Shown here: one piece after another, positions 35,199-44,910 of the stretch
How positions within the stretch are numbered: the stretch's first letter is position 1
How the letters are laid out: the number at the start of each line of letters is the position of its first letter
NCBI GenBank assembly: GCA_947168865.1
Contig: CAMVNN010000004.1
Span: 1-58,533 of the forward strand
Length of the DNA stretch: 58,533 nucleotides
Reading direction: 5' to 3'
Origin: an uncultured Bacillota bacterium
GTDB lineage: Bacteria > Bacillota_I > Bacilli_A > RF39 > UBA660
Program-made: the position numbers and the translations under genes
Notes under the pieces: generated by a model
The model's input: only the letters and a program-made list of their open reading frames with translations
Told to the model about the DNA's origin: nothing
Database searches by the model: none

Positions 35199-36086
35199 TT
35201 AAACCAACTCGAATTCTCTAGCGATAATCCTATTGTCACTACAATACTCTATTACATATTTATTATTTTTCTTGCAAATAATAATTCCTACTGTGTTATT
35301 TTCTTCAAAAGTCTTAATATTTTTATCAATATAATTCATATATATTTCTATTTGACCAATGTGTTCTTTTTTTACTTCAGTTACTTTTAGTTCTACTACT
35401 ACATAGCATTTATATTTAATATTATAGAGAAGTAGATCTATATAGTTATATCTAGTACCAAATTTAATTTTATACTCATTACCAACATATGTGAAACCAA
35501 TACCTAGTTGCCTCAAAAAATCATCAATATTATTTAATATTGCTTGCTTTAATGCATATTCAGATATTTCTTCTAATAGATTTACTTTAATTAATATTGG
35601 ATTGGGTACCAAATCATTTACTTTTAACTTTTCTAATTCAATGAGTTTTGCTTTAGTTTCATCATTTAATCTATCGTATTCATGATTTTTTATTCTTTCT
35701 TGTAATTGCCTCTTATTTAAGTTATTGTCTATGGCAATATTAATATAATAGATAATTTCGTTGTCATTTTTGAAAGATAATAATTGTATATAATAACTCC
35801 AACTCAATTTTGACACCATTGGTGTCAATTTTTCGCTTTTAAATGTTTCATAGAATTTTCTCATTCTATATAGTGTTCTATAATTATATTTTTTGCCAAC
35901 TTCTACTATTAATTTTTCCGAATATTGCTTAATTATATTTTTGCCATACTCTTTACCCGCTTCACTTAGAAGTTTTCCGGTTTCAAAGTAAACTTTAATT
36001 TTATTCTTATCTTTTGAGTAATCTTTTGCTCTATCATATGTTTCGCCTTTTATTAACTCTTTTTTTATTTCTTCATAATAGTTCAT
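35199..36086 (-). CDS. DUF1016 / YhcG-like PDDEXK nuclease, copy 3
   Basis: The 295-residue protein has the DUF1016 N-terminal domain (KDYSKDKNKIKVYFETGKLL, then KLSWSYYIQLLSFK) and the PDDEXK domain (KFGTRYNYIDLLLYN, CYVVVELKVTEVKKEHIGQ). It shares the C-terminal IAREFELV ending style with copy 1. The ATG at 36086 follows AGGTGATAAT. The codons for LTPMVS hold a perfect palindrome (35810-35828). No terminator of its own is obvious; the following hairpin belongs to the opposite-strand small RNA B. Confidence 0.9.
   Translation of the reverse strand: MNYYEEIKKELIKGETYDRAKDYSKDKNKIKVYFETGKLLSEAGKEYGKNIIKQYSEKLIVEVGKKYNYRTLYRMRKFYETFKSEKLTPMVSKLSWSYYIQLLSFKNDNEIIYYINIAIDNNLNKRQLQERIKNHEYDRLNDETKAKLIELEKLKVNDLVPNPILIKVNLLEEISEYALKQAILNNIDDFLRQLGIGFTYVGNEYKIKFGTRYNYIDLLLYNIKYKCYVVVELKVTEVKKEHIGQIEIYMNYIDKNIKTFEENNTVGIIICKKNNKYVIEYCSDNRIIAREFELV
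35810..35828. repeat. Perfect 9-bp palindrome in DUF1016 copy 3
   Basis: Arms TTGACACCA and TGGTGTCAA around one base; the centre is the first base of the ATG (Met) codon in LTPMVS. Confidence 0.95.
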
Positions 36087-36124
36087 ATTATCACCTACTA
36101 ATATGATACTTTTTTTATTTTCAA
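36075..36124. repeat. 50-bp exact duplicate (with 35011-35060)
   Basis: Second copy of the promoter-start segment, in front of DUF1016 copy 3. Confidence 0.9.
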
Positions 36125-36143
36125 ATTTTTTATTCAAAATAAA

Positions 36144-36170
36144 AAAAAGATAATTTTAAATTATCTTTTT
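36144..36170 (-). terminator. Terminator of the ugd transcription unit
   Basis: AAAAAGATAATTT and AAATTATCTTTTT arms with one central base, overlapping the ugd stop and followed by T residues on the minus strand. Confidence 0.8.
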
Positions 36171-37335
36171 AATCTCTACTAAATATATCTCTCGTATAAA
36201 CTTTAACTTTAACATCAGATAAACTATCTTCAAGTCTATTGGCAATTATAACATCACATAATTCTTTAAATAATTTTAAGTCATGAATAACTTCAATTCC
36301 ATTAAAAGTATTTTCTTTAATAGTTGGTTCATAGATCATAATATTTATGCCTTTTGCTCTAAGTCTTTCAATTACGCCTTGAATAGCACTGGCTCTGAAG
36401 TTATCTGAACCACTTTTCATAGTTAAACGATATACCCCAACAGCATTTGGATGTCTTTCAATAATCATATCGGCAATATGTTGCTTTCTTGTGTCATTTG
36501 ATTTAACAATTGCTTCAATCATATTTTGAGGTACATTTCTATAGTTTGCTAACAATTGTTTTGTATCTTTTGGTAAACAATATCCACCATAACCAAAAGA
36601 TGGATTATTATAGTGTGTTCCAATTCTTGGATCTAAGCACACACCTTCAATAATATCTCCAGTATTTAATCCATTCATCTCAGCATATGTATCAAGTTCA
36701 TTAAAATATGATACACGAAGTGCTAAGTAAGTATTTGCAAATAACTTAACTGCTTCAGCTTCAGTTGAACCCATAAATTTAACTGGAACATCTTCACTTA
36801 AAGCAGCTTCTTTAAGCAATGCTGCAAATTCTACTGCTCTTTCACTTTTTTCACCAACAATTATTCTTGATGGATATAAGTTATCATATAAAGCTTTACC
36901 TTCTCTTAAAAACTCTGGTGAAAACATTATGTTATCAATTCCATATTTCTTTTTCATGTTTTCAATAAAACCAACTGGAATAGTTGATTTAACAACCATA
37001 GTTGTTGCTATTCCCATCGCTTTAACTTTCATAATGATATCTTCTACTGAAGATGTATCAAAGAACCCTTTTTCATCATCATAGTTAGTTGGAGTACTTA
37101 TAATGATAAATTTAGCTCCTTCAAAAGCATCTTTATAGTCCAAAGTTGCTCTTAAGTTTAATTCCTTATTTTTGAAATAATCCTCAATATATTCATCAGC
37201 TATTGGACTTATTCTATTATTAATCATCTTTACTTTTTCAGGTACGATATCTAATGCAACAACTTCATGTCTTTGTGATAAAAGTATTGCTAGAGATAAT
37301 CCTACATATCCTGTTCCTGCTACTGCTATTTTCAT
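36169..37335 (-). CDS. ugd: UDP-glucose 6-dehydrogenase-type nucleotide-sugar dehydrogenase
   Basis: The 388-residue protein begins with the NAD-binding motif [16 protein letters not shown] and contains [15 protein letters not shown]. The catalytic Cys is in [15 protein letters not shown] near residue 253, and the C-terminal UDP-binding domain is complete. It oxidises UDP-glucose to UDP-glucuronate, feeding the neighbouring epimerase and the capsule. The ATG overlaps the epimerase stop (ATGA). A GDP-mannose or other NDP-sugar substrate is less likely given the next gene. Confidence 0.92.
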   Translation of the reverse strand: MKIAVAGTGYVGLSLAILLSQRHEVVALDIVPEKVKMINNRISPIADEYIEDYFKNKELNLRATLDYKDAFEGAKFIIISTPTNYDDEKGFFDTSSVEDIIMKVKAMGIATTMVVKSTIPVGFIENMKKKYGIDNIMFSPEFLREGKALYDNLYPSRIIVGEKSERAVEFAALLKEAALSEDVPVKFMGSTEAEAVKLFANTYLALRVSYFNELDTYAEMNGLNTGDIIEGVCLDPRIGTHYNNPSFGYGGYCLPKDTKQLLANYRNVPQNMIEAIVKSNDTRKQHIADMIIERHPNAVGVYRLTMKSGSDNFRASAIQGVIERLRAKGINIMIYEPTIKENTFNGIEVIHDLKLFKELCDVIIANRLEDSLSDVKVKVYTRDIFSRD

Positions 37336-38399
37336 TTTCTTTTACTCTCCTTCATATAAAAATCTTTATACCATTCTGCAAATTTTCTTAGTCCTTCTCT
37401 TAAACTTGTACTTGGTTTAAACCCATAATCATGTTCTAAGGGAGTGGTATCAGCATAAGTAACTGGAACATCACCCGCTTGCATTGGTACAAGTTCTTTA
37501 TGAGATTCAAAATCATAATCACTAGGTAATACACCTGCTCTTATAAGTTCTTCTTGTAATATTTTTACAAAATCCAATAAATTCTCTGGATTACTGTTTC
37601 CAATATTATAGACAGCATATGGTGGAATTGGTAAACCATCTTCACCATTTGCTTTAACTGGTGCCCCTTCTATTACACGAATTATTCCTTCAACTATATC
37701 ATCAACATATGTAAAATCTCTTTTACAATTTCCAAAATTGAATATTTTAATTGTTTCCCCTTTTATTAATTTATTCGTGAAACCAAAATAAGCCATATCT
37801 GGTCTTCCAGCTGGACCATAAACCGTAAAAAATCTTAATCCTGTACTTGGAATATTATAAAGTTTAGAATAACAGTGAGCTAATAACTCATTACTTTTTT
37901 TGGTTGCTGCATATAAACTAACTGGATTATCAACTTTATCATCTGTTGAAAATGGTACTTTAGTATTTCCACCATATACTGATGAACTACTTGCATATAC
38001 TAAGTGTTCAACTGGATTATGTCTACATGCTTCAAGAATGTTATAAAATCCAATTATGTTTGATTCGATATATATATCAGGGTGATCAATCGAATATCTA
38101 ACTCCTGCTTGAGCAGCTAAATTTACAACAACACTTGGTTTATTTTCTTCAAATACTTTATTAACTAAATCTTTATCAGCAAGATTACCTCTTATAAAAG
38201 TAAAATTGCCATATTTAGATAGTTGATTTAATCTCCATTCTTTTAAAGATACGTCATAGTAATCATTAACCGAATCGAAGCCAATTACCTTTACCCCTTT
38301 TATTTCTTCTAATATTCTTTTTGATAGATAATAACCGATAAAACCGGCACTCCCCGTAACTAATATTGTTTTATTTTCTAAATTAATTTTTGTTTTCAT
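37332..38399 (-). CDS. UDP-glucuronate 4-epimerase (NAD-dependent epimerase)
   Basis: The 355-residue protein has [18 protein letters not shown], then [20 protein letters not shown], which is characteristic of the CapI-type UDP-glucuronate 4-epimerases. The catalytic YAATKKSNE and [17 protein letters not shown] follow. It would convert UDP-glucuronate to UDP-galacturonate. It is coupled to ugd by a 4-base overlap and lies 9 bases after the galacturonokinase-like gene, so substrate and product are handled in one operon. Confidence 0.9.
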   Translation of the reverse strand: MKTKINLENKTILVTGSAGFIGYYLSKRILEEIKGVKVIGFDSVNDYYDVSLKEWRLNQLSKYGNFTFIRGNLADKDLVNKVFEENKPSVVVNLAAQAGVRYSIDHPDIYIESNIIGFYNILEACRHNPVEHLVYASSSSVYGGNTKVPFSTDDKVDNPVSLYAATKKSNELLAHCYSKLYNIPSTGLRFFTVYGPAGRPDMAYFGFTNKLIKGETIKIFNFGNCKRDFTYVDDIVEGIIRVIEGAPVKANGEDGLPIPPYAVYNIGNSNPENLLDFVKILQEELIRAGVLPSDYDFESHKELVPMQAGDVPVTYADTTPLEHDYGFKPSTSLREGLRKFAEWYKDFYMKESKRK

Positions 38400-38408
38400 A
38401 TACTTCTC

Positions 38409-39809
38409 CTACAATTTTATTCCATCAGCTGTATTACATATATGTGCTGAATATTTTTCTTTTAAATTTGGATATTTCAATATATATTTTTCTTTTACTT
38501 CTTTCAATACTTTATTAATACATTTTGGATCAATAAAAGCTAAACAACTACCTTTAAATCCAGATCCTGAAAATCTTGTTCCATATACACCATCACATGA
38601 TTTGATAATATTAAATAAATCAATCATTTCTTTTGAACCTGTTTCCCAGTTATTAATTGAACTTTCACCTGATTCAGTTACTAATTTACCAAATGATTTA
38701 ATGTCCCCTTTTTTATAAAATTCAATTCCTTTTTCAACACGTGATAGTTCAGAATAAAAGTGATCTGCTCTTTTTTGATAATTAATTGGTAATTTTGACT
38801 TATATTTTAAATATACTTCATATGGAATATCGCGCATATTAGTTTTACTAAATCTTGTATATTCTTCACCATTAAATGCTTTTAATAAATAAGCTGTACT
38901 TCTAAGTTCATCTGTTCTTTTATTGTATTTTTCACTATCAATTCCTTTTTCAATACCAGAAAAGAATAATCCTATTACATATTTCATATTATTTGGTGTA
39001 TTAATAAGTTCATATGAATTATCTAACATATCAACAAATAATAATTTGTTCTTTTTAGAATATATTTCACACATTTGATTTAGTTTGCCATTCTCAATTC
39101 CAAGATATTTTTTTTCAGCAAATTCAGATATTTCCATCAATTCTTTTTCAGAAAGTTTAATATTATTTATAAAAGCTAAGGCATTTATAAATGTTATCAT
39201 AAGTGAAGATGAACTAGATAGTCCTCCAATTGGAAGTTCACCATCAATAATAGCTGACATTCCATATCTAAGTGGATATCTGTTATTGAGTTCAATTGTT
39301 GCTCCTCTGAGTGGATCGGCCCAGTCATTTTCTTTCACACTTGGTGTATTAAGTACATGCCACTGCCCTCTTTTGGGAAACTGGAGTGATTCAATTTCAA
39401 TTATTCCATTTGTTTTAATGTCATAAGCTATATGTATTCCTTTATCTATAGCAAATCCTGTAATCTTACCAAGATTATGGTCAACATGTGCACCTAATGG
39501 ACATATTCTATATGGTGTAAATGTTGTATACATTGGATTTTTTTTATATTTTTCAAAGAATGCTTTTATAACTTTATCTTCACTATTAGATATAGAGTAT
39601 GGAATTGTAGTTGTAGTTTCATTTACTTCTAAAATGTAGTTTTCAAATTCCTTAGTTCTTTTATCAATTGGCTTTAAAGCATCAGATGGTATCATCCATT
39701 CTTTTCCAATTTTACGTGCACCAGGAATTCTATTATCACGACAGAAAGCTGTTAATTTTCTTTCTTTCATGTTCCATTTATTACTCATATCATGAATAGA
39801 TAAATATTC
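38409..39809 (-). CDS. HTH-domain fusion to galacturonokinase-like GHMP kinase
   Basis: The 466-residue protein starts with an excisionase/MerR-like helix-turn-helix (about 1-50, SIHDMSNKWNMKERKLTAFCRDNRIPGARKIGKEWMIP). A GHMP kinase follows: YRICPLGAHVDH near 100, GELPIGGLSSSSS near 195 and GTRFSGSGFKGSC near 412. PLGAHVDH instead of the galactokinase IGEHTDY resembles plant galacturonokinase, so GalA is the likely substrate (inference). GGGGGATACC precedes the ATG at 39809. The HTH suggests self-regulation at the adjacent inverted repeat. Confidence 0.82.
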   Translation of the reverse strand, partial: EYLSIHDMSNKWNMKERKLTAFCRDNRIPGARKIGKEWMIPSDALKPIDKRTKEFENYILEVNETTTTIPYSISNSEDKVIKAFFEKYKKNPMYTTFTPYRICPLGAHVDHNLGKITGFAIDKGIHIAYDIKTNGIIEIESLQFPKRGQWHVLNTPSVKENDWADPLRGATIELNNRYPLRYGMSAIIDGELPIGGLSSSSSLMITFINALAFINNIKLSEKELMEISEFAEKKYLGIENGKLNQMCEIYSKKNKLLFVDMLDNSYELINTPNNMKYVIGLFFSGIEKGIDSEKYNKRTDELRSTAYLLKAFNGEEYTRFSKTNMRDIPYEVYLKYKSKLPINYQKRADHFYSELSRVEKGIEFYKKGDIKSFGKLVTESGESSINNWETGSKEMIDLFNIIKSCDGVYGTRFSGSGFKGSCLAFIDPKCINKVLKEVKEKYILKYPNLKEKYSAHICNTADGIKL

Positions 39810-39843
39810 CATAGGTATCCCCCTTCTTATAAACTCCAAGGAT

Positions 39844-39889
39844 ATTTTATGACAAATAAAAAGAAATGTCAAGATATAGTTTGACATTT
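39844..39889 (-). promoter_or_regulatory. Sigma-A promoter with inverted-repeat operator
   Basis: On the minus strand TTGACA (39867-39872) is 17 bases from TAAAAT (39844-39849). An inverted repeat AAATGTCAA / TTGACATTT (39864-39889) covers the -35, and a further TGTCA half-site lies just before the -10. The rest of the 39810-40005 gap holds only the hairpin at 39925. Confidence 0.8.
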
Positions 39890-39924
39890 AGTGAAATATA
39901 TCAATATGTGTTAAAGGTAACAAG

Positions 39925-39948
39925 AAAACATGTTTATCAACATGTTTT
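39925..39948 (-). terminator. Hairpin after the main capsule operon
   Basis: Perfect 10-bp stem AAAACATGTT/AACATGTTTT with a four-base loop, about 60 bases past the last GT4 gene. The T-run on the minus strand is weak (CTTGTT), so termination may be partial. Confidence 0.55.
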
Positions 39949-40005
39949 AATTGCGAGTTAAATTGGTTATATTGTATTCATTATTAACAATAAGATATTA
40001 TGCTT

Positions 40006-41112
40006 CTATTTAGACAAATATAACTTTTCTAGTTTTTTTATTATTTTTTTTATATCCCAATTTTGATCATTAAGCTCGATTTTTTGAGGACTTTTAGTAT
40101 TTAATATCATATCTGCCCATCTATTAGGAGAAACATTTAAAGAAATCTTAGTAACTAAATTGGATATTATTGCTCCATCAGGAATATTCTCCGATACCAC
40201 GCAAGGAAGATGTGCTTCTTGTGCTTCTATTAGTGCTATACCTAACCCCTCAGATATTGAAGGAAATATAAAAATATCCATCGCATTTAACAAGTCAGGA
40301 ATATCTTTCCTATTAGACAATATCAAATAGTTATTATTTAAGTTATAACTATTAAGTTTTTTTATAATGATCTCTTTTTCTTCTCCATCGCCTATCATAA
40401 GTAAAAAAGCATTGTTATTAGTATCGTGTATTTTTTTAAAAACTTCGACTAAAAAATCATGATTTTTAACTTTACTAAATCTACCAACATGTCCAATCAC
40501 AAAAGAATTCTCTGGTATCTTCAATTCTTCTTGAATTTGAACTCTTGATTTTACATTTTTAAACTTTGATAAATCTACACCATTATTTAATACTATTGTA
40601 TTTTCAGTATTTAAAAAACTATTAACTTCTTCTTGCATTTCTTTATGCAAGCAGATAATTTTCATATTATAATTTTTAATTAGCCATTTAACTACACGAA
40701 AATCTTTTGAATCATTTTCCCTATATCTTTGTAATTCTCCATGTAATGTATAAAATATTTTTGTATCCTTAGAAGGCCGAGCAAATTTTACATATTTATT
40801 GATTTGTAAATGTGTATGCAAAATATCAGGGTTTTCCTTATGAATTATCATCTTTATAACAAAATACAACTGAATATGATTAATTATTTTAAAAATTAAT
40901 CCTTTTTTACCATAGAGTTTCATGTAGTCAGAAGCATATATAACTCTTATTCTGTTATCCTCTAATATTTTTTCATATGGTGAATCTTTATAATGATTAA
41001 AACAAAGTATTACTACCTCAAATTTATTATTATCCAGTAGTAAAGCGTAATTTTTTACTAAAGTTTCAGCACCACCCGTATTTAGGCCATGTATGAAATG
41101 CATCACTTTCAT
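40006..41112 (-). CDS. Glycosyltransferase family 4
   Basis: The 368-residue protein has the GT-B layout: HFIHGLNTGGAETLVKNYALL at the N-terminus, VIGHVGRFSKVKNHDFL in the donor-binding domain and FIFPSISEGLGIALIEAQ with the EX7E-type glutamates near residue 290. It adds a sugar to the lipid-linked repeat unit at the cytoplasmic face. AAGGTGAAATAA lies before the ATG. It starts 2 bases after the flippase and is last in the main capsule operon. Confidence 0.92.
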   Translation of the reverse strand: MKVMHFIHGLNTGGAETLVKNYALLLDNNKFEVVILCFNHYKDSPYEKILEDNRIRVIYASDYMKLYGKKGLIFKIINHIQLYFVIKMIIHKENPDILHTHLQINKYVKFARPSKDTKIFYTLHGELQRYRENDSKDFRVVKWLIKNYNMKIICLHKEMQEEVNSFLNTENTIVLNNGVDLSKFKNVKSRVQIQEELKIPENSFVIGHVGRFSKVKNHDFLVEVFKKIHDTNNNAFLLMIGDGEEKEIIIKKLNSYNLNNNYLILSNRKDIPDLLNAMDIFIFPSISEGLGIALIEAQEAHLPCVVSENIPDGAIISNLVTKISLNVSPNRWADMILNTKSPQKIELNDQNWDIKKIIKKLEKLYLSK

Positions 41113-41114
41113 AT

Positions 41115-42647
41115 TTATTTCACCTTCTTTAATATCTTAGTCTTAAATAAATTCTTGTAATATTCCATTTCCTCTGACTTCCCATAAAAAATAAGAAATA
41201 AGATTATATAAATTAAAGTTACAGCAAAAATTTTAAGTATAAAATATAAAAATCCGTTGGCAATATTTTTAATAACTAATAATGATACGAAATAACATAT
41301 TATCGTGAATACCAACCATTTAATTAAATTCAAATAATATATTTTCGGCGATGATTTAAATCCATTTTTATAAACTACATATATATCAGTTATATATGTC
41401 ATTCCTCTACAGAGTATTGTTGATACAATCAACCCAGCTATCCCAAATGGTTTAATAAAGAAAAAATCTAAAACTATGTTCAAAACAGCAGCAAGTACAA
41501 ATATTATTCTATACTGTGAAAATAATCCTAATGCATTTCTCATCGTATAAAGCGGATAATGAATCGATCTTATAAAAAGTTCAACTATTACCAAAATAAT
41601 AATATTAGTTGTAAGGAAAAATTCACTATCTAACCAATAATTTGTTACAAATTCTCCAATTAATAGAGCTAATCCCACACAAATATAACTATACATTGCA
41701 GTATTTAAAAAGAACATTTTAAATAATACTGATTCCGTTTTAGATTTATTTCCATCAGATACAATCAAATTACCGACAGAAGCAGTAATTGATGAAAATA
41801 CTTTATTCATCAAAGTATTAATCGTTGTTAAGATTAAAGTATAATTAGAAAGTATTCCGACATATTTTATACCTATATATGAAGAAATAAAAATATTGTC
41901 GGTTCCACTAAAAGCTGTACTAGCAACTTTTGTCATAATTAATCCCTTCGTGTCTTTTTTCAACGCTTTTATTTCTTCTGAGCTTAGTTTTCCTTTAACT
42001 TCATTTTGAAGAAATTTATATTTCTTATTTACATAAAACGAGCAAACCAAGTTATTAATAATTCCGAATGCAATAGCAATTATTAAGTATAATACAAAAT
42101 CTTTAAAAAATATCAATATTAAACATTGAGCAATATTCATTAGAACATTGAACAATTCATTAAAAAGACTAACAACATAGTCTTTTTGATTAGCTGTTAA
42201 TAATGTCTTTTTATATACAAATAAATATGATGTTAAAGTTTGAGACAAATATAATAAATATAATAATATTAGGCTTTCTTTGACATTTGGTGCTTCAACT
42301 AAATACTTTAAGAAAGGTATTAAAGATACACCTGTTCCAAGTATAATAAGTATAATATAAATATAAATTTTCTTATATAACTTTACATATAAATTTATTT
42401 TATTATAATCTTCTTCAGCGAATGGTTTATACAATCTATATACTAAAGTACTACCAAGCCCTAATTCGGCAAACGATAGAATTGTCAATATATTAGCAAA
42501 TAATCCACCTATTCCTAAATATTCAGCACCTAACTGTTTTGTGAATATTGTTCTGCAAACAAATGAACACACCAAAAACACAATATGACATAATATTGTT
42601 ATTTTTGTGTTTTTCAATGCATTATCTGTTCTAGAACTTTTCTTCAT
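41115..42647 (-). CDS. Wzx-type polysaccharide flippase
   Basis: The 510-residue protein has about 12-14 membrane segments and the oligosaccharide-flippase layout. An N-terminal FTKQLGAEYLGIGGLFANILTILSFAELGLGSTLVYRLYKP matches polysaccharide export proteins of Gram-positive capsule loci. It would move undecaprenyl-linked repeat units across the membrane. GAGAGG precedes the ATG. It sits between the FrhB-like and last GT4 genes with short gaps. Confidence 0.92.
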   Translation of the reverse strand: MKKSSRTDNALKNTKITILCHIVFLVCSFVCRTIFTKQLGAEYLGIGGLFANILTILSFAELGLGSTLVYRLYKPFAEEDYNKINLYVKLYKKIYIYIILIILGTGVSLIPFLKYLVEAPNVKESLILLYLLYLSQTLTSYLFVYKKTLLTANQKDYVVSLFNELFNVLMNIAQCLILIFFKDFVLYLIIAIAFGIINNLVCSFYVNKKYKFLQNEVKGKLSSEEIKALKKDTKGLIMTKVASTAFSGTDNIFISSYIGIKYVGILSNYTLILTTINTLMNKVFSSITASVGNLIVSDGNKSKTESVLFKMFFLNTAMYSYICVGLALLIGEFVTNYWLDSEFFLTTNIIILVIVELFIRSIHYPLYTMRNALGLFSQYRIIFVLAAVLNIVLDFFFIKPFGIAGLIVSTILCRGMTYITDIYVVYKNGFKSSPKIYYLNLIKWLVFTIICYFVSLLVIKNIANGFLYFILKIFAVTLIYIILFLIFYGKSEEMEYYKNLFKTKILKKVK

Positions 42648-42661
42648 TTAAAATCCTCTCA

Positions 42662-43825
42662 TTATTTATTTAACATTTTCTTTATTTTACTTTTTAATTT
42701 GTTTTTTATGCTTAAACCAGCATATTTTTTACTTATAGTTTTAAATCCTTTTTTGTAATATAAATTCCAGAATTCATCTCTGTCTTCTTTTATAGGAGAT
42801 GGATTATTCAAATTTGCTTGCTTTTTCGAAATTTTTTCAATTGAACTTTCAATATATGTAACATTATCTAATGACTTTAACAAATTTTCACCTTTAGTTG
42901 TACGAATTAATAATGCAGACACTCCTTTTTCATCAAAAAAATCAGGATGTTCATCTTTAATTCCCCAATAATCAGCAATCGTTATATCAGCTGGTTTATT
43001 AACACTAGCAAATTCACAATTATGGCAATGCGGTCTTAATGCATAATTTGAAAAAAATAATTGCAGATATAATTTTGAATCTATAGTATCAACTATTGCT
43101 TTACCATTTTCTTCATAAATTGTGCACCCAAAGTTTTTACTTCCATATCCCCATGGATGAATTTTTGTCCTAAACTCAAAGTGATCAAAATTATATTTGT
43201 TTTTTAAATAATTAATATAATCTTTGAACAATGCAGGACTAGGAGTTCCATGACAAATTAAATCAACTGTAAAAAGTTTATCTAAATTGCATTTTTTAAT
43301 ATTTAAAAATGACTTTAATCCAGCTACGAAGCAAGAAGTTGATATAAATAATACAAGTTTATCTTTTTTCAAATCATCATATACCTGCTCAAATGTATCT
43401 TTAGGATTAGCCCATACATATTTTGAACCATATAGTTTTTCAATATCATTAATAGATTCTTCACGTTCAACTATAACTTCGTTGTTTTCATTATATACAA
43501 CCCCATAGACTACTCCATTTTTTTTAATAAAGTATTCACATAAAGCATTTGAAATTCCACCGGATGAAGATTTTTTCAAAACATCATCATTGTTATTCTT
43601 GGCAGCAAATGCTTTTATATTTTTTGTATTATTAATATAATTTATTTTATTTTTGCAAGTTTTCAAACATAACCCACAATTAATGCATTTATCATTAATT
43701 TCAGGATATAAAAATCCCTCAGTGTCAGGTTTCATAGTAATTGCTTTTTTTGGACATACTGCCTTACATGCAGAACAACCACAACATTCACTTTTTTCTA
43801 TACATTTAACATTATTTTCCTTCAT
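42662..43825 (-). CDS. FrhB-like Fe-S protein of the capsule locus
   Basis: The 387-residue protein has two 4Fe-4S clusters near the N-terminus (ECCGCSACKAVCP and KCINCGLCLKTCK). Coenzyme F420 hydrogenase/dehydrogenase beta-subunit domains follow (SSSGGISNALCEYF, DLICHGTPSPALFKDY, RPHCHNCEFASVNKPADITIADYWG). In polysaccharide loci such proteins often accompany pyruvyl transferases, as here, but their reaction is not established. GGAGTTATT precedes the ATG; it follows the pyruvyl transferase by 17 bases. Confidence 0.88.
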   Translation of the reverse strand: MKENNVKCIEKSECCGCSACKAVCPKKAITMKPDTEGFLYPEINDKCINCGLCLKTCKNKINYINNTKNIKAFAAKNNNDDVLKKSSSGGISNALCEYFIKKNGVVYGVVYNENNEVIVEREESINDIEKLYGSKYVWANPKDTFEQVYDDLKKDKLVLFISTSCFVAGLKSFLNIKKCNLDKLFTVDLICHGTPSPALFKDYINYLKNKYNFDHFEFRTKIHPWGYGSKNFGCTIYEENGKAIVDTIDSKLYLQLFFSNYALRPHCHNCEFASVNKPADITIADYWGIKDEHPDFFDEKGVSALLIRTTKGENLLKSLDNVTYIESSIEKISKKQANLNNPSPIKEDRDEFWNLYYKKGFKTISKKYAGLSIKNKLKSKIKKMLNK

Positions 43826-43842
43826 AATAACTCCATAAAATA

Positions 43843-44910
43843 TTATATTAAAGACTTTAAATATTCTATTGAATCATTGCGCATTTTTTCAACTGCATGA
43901 TTAATTTTATTAAAGTCACATTTTAAATTTGGTAAATGTTCTTTAGTTAATCTTCTATCTTGTGAATTTGTTAATTTTGCAATACTTTCCATTCTAGAAG
44001 AATTAGCCCGATTAAAATACATAAAATTTGTATTATAATTCATTGAAAAAATCATTCCATGATAAGAACCAGTTATTACTAATTCGGCATGATGAATGTA
44101 ATACAAAAATTCTCCAACTGAAGCATTTGGTATAAATTCAACACCTTCATAATTCTTTTTTAAATTACCAAGAATAATTATTTTGCAATCATTTTCTTTT
44201 GCAATTTTTTGCGCTGTTTCTAAAATCACATTTTCTTTATCTAAAAAGTACAATAAAATATATTTTTCTGGAATGTTATTTGGTGTTTCTTCATAATTTT
44301 TCCAAAAATCTCCATCGTGTAATAATGTTGGATCAACATTAAAGCTTGTTTTACATTTTAAAATACTATCAAAGTATTTTTGAGTTTGCTCTTCACGAAC
44401 AGAAACATGTTTAAATTTGTTCAAATTTTCAACGCAATTTTCTAAATATTTATCAGGAATAGCTTCTACTCCTAAACTTGCGGCATATGAATATCTTTTA
44501 TCGCTTTCGGCAAAATCTAAATAATATGTCATATCACCATCGGTAATATCTAAATTAAACACCATATCGCTACCAACTAAAAATTTATCATATAGTTTAT
44601 TAGCCTCTGAAATTGTATTTCTATTATATTCTTTTTTTGATAAAGTCATATTTTTAGAAATAAATTTATTTATAATTTTTTTCTTGTTCGACATTGAAAA
44701 ATATGCTTTAACTTTTTTAGCATAATTTAGCAAATTTTTCTCAAATTTAGGAAATACATAATATTCTCTTCTTTCAATATTTTCACAATGATAATTTATT
44801 ATTTCTGTTTCTCCACCAACTTTTTTTATTGCATGTTGCAATGCTAAAGCTTGAAGAACAGCACCATAATTAGTCGTATTTTGAAAAGTCAATGTTCCTA
44901 TTTTGGTCAT
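43843..44910 (-). CDS. Polysaccharide pyruvyl transferase family protein
   Basis: The 355-residue protein has the CsaB/WcaK-type signatures: TFQNTTNYGAVLQALALQHAI at the start, FLVGSDMVFNLDI, and ELVITGSYHGMIFSMNYNTNF near the C-terminus with its conserved Gly-Ser-His. It would add a pyruvate ketal from phosphoenolpyruvate to a glycan sugar. It overlaps the deacetylase-like gene by 4 bases (ATGA). The pairing with the FrhB-like protein is recurrent in bacterial loci. Confidence 0.88.
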   Translation of the reverse strand: MTKIGTLTFQNTTNYGAVLQALALQHAIKKVGGETEIINYHCENIERREYYVFPKFEKNLLNYAKKVKAYFSMSNKKKIINKFISKNMTLSKKEYNRNTISEANKLYDKFLVGSDMVFNLDITDGDMTYYLDFAESDKRYSYAASLGVEAIPDKYLENCVENLNKFKHVSVREEQTQKYFDSILKCKTSFNVDPTLLHDGDFWKNYEETPNNIPEKYILLYFLDKENVILETAQKIAKENDCKIIILGNLKKNYEGVEFIPNASVGEFLYYIHHAELVITGSYHGMIFSMNYNTNFMYFNRANSSRMESIAKLTNSQDRRLTKEHLPNLKCDFNKINHAVEKMRNDSIEYLKSLI

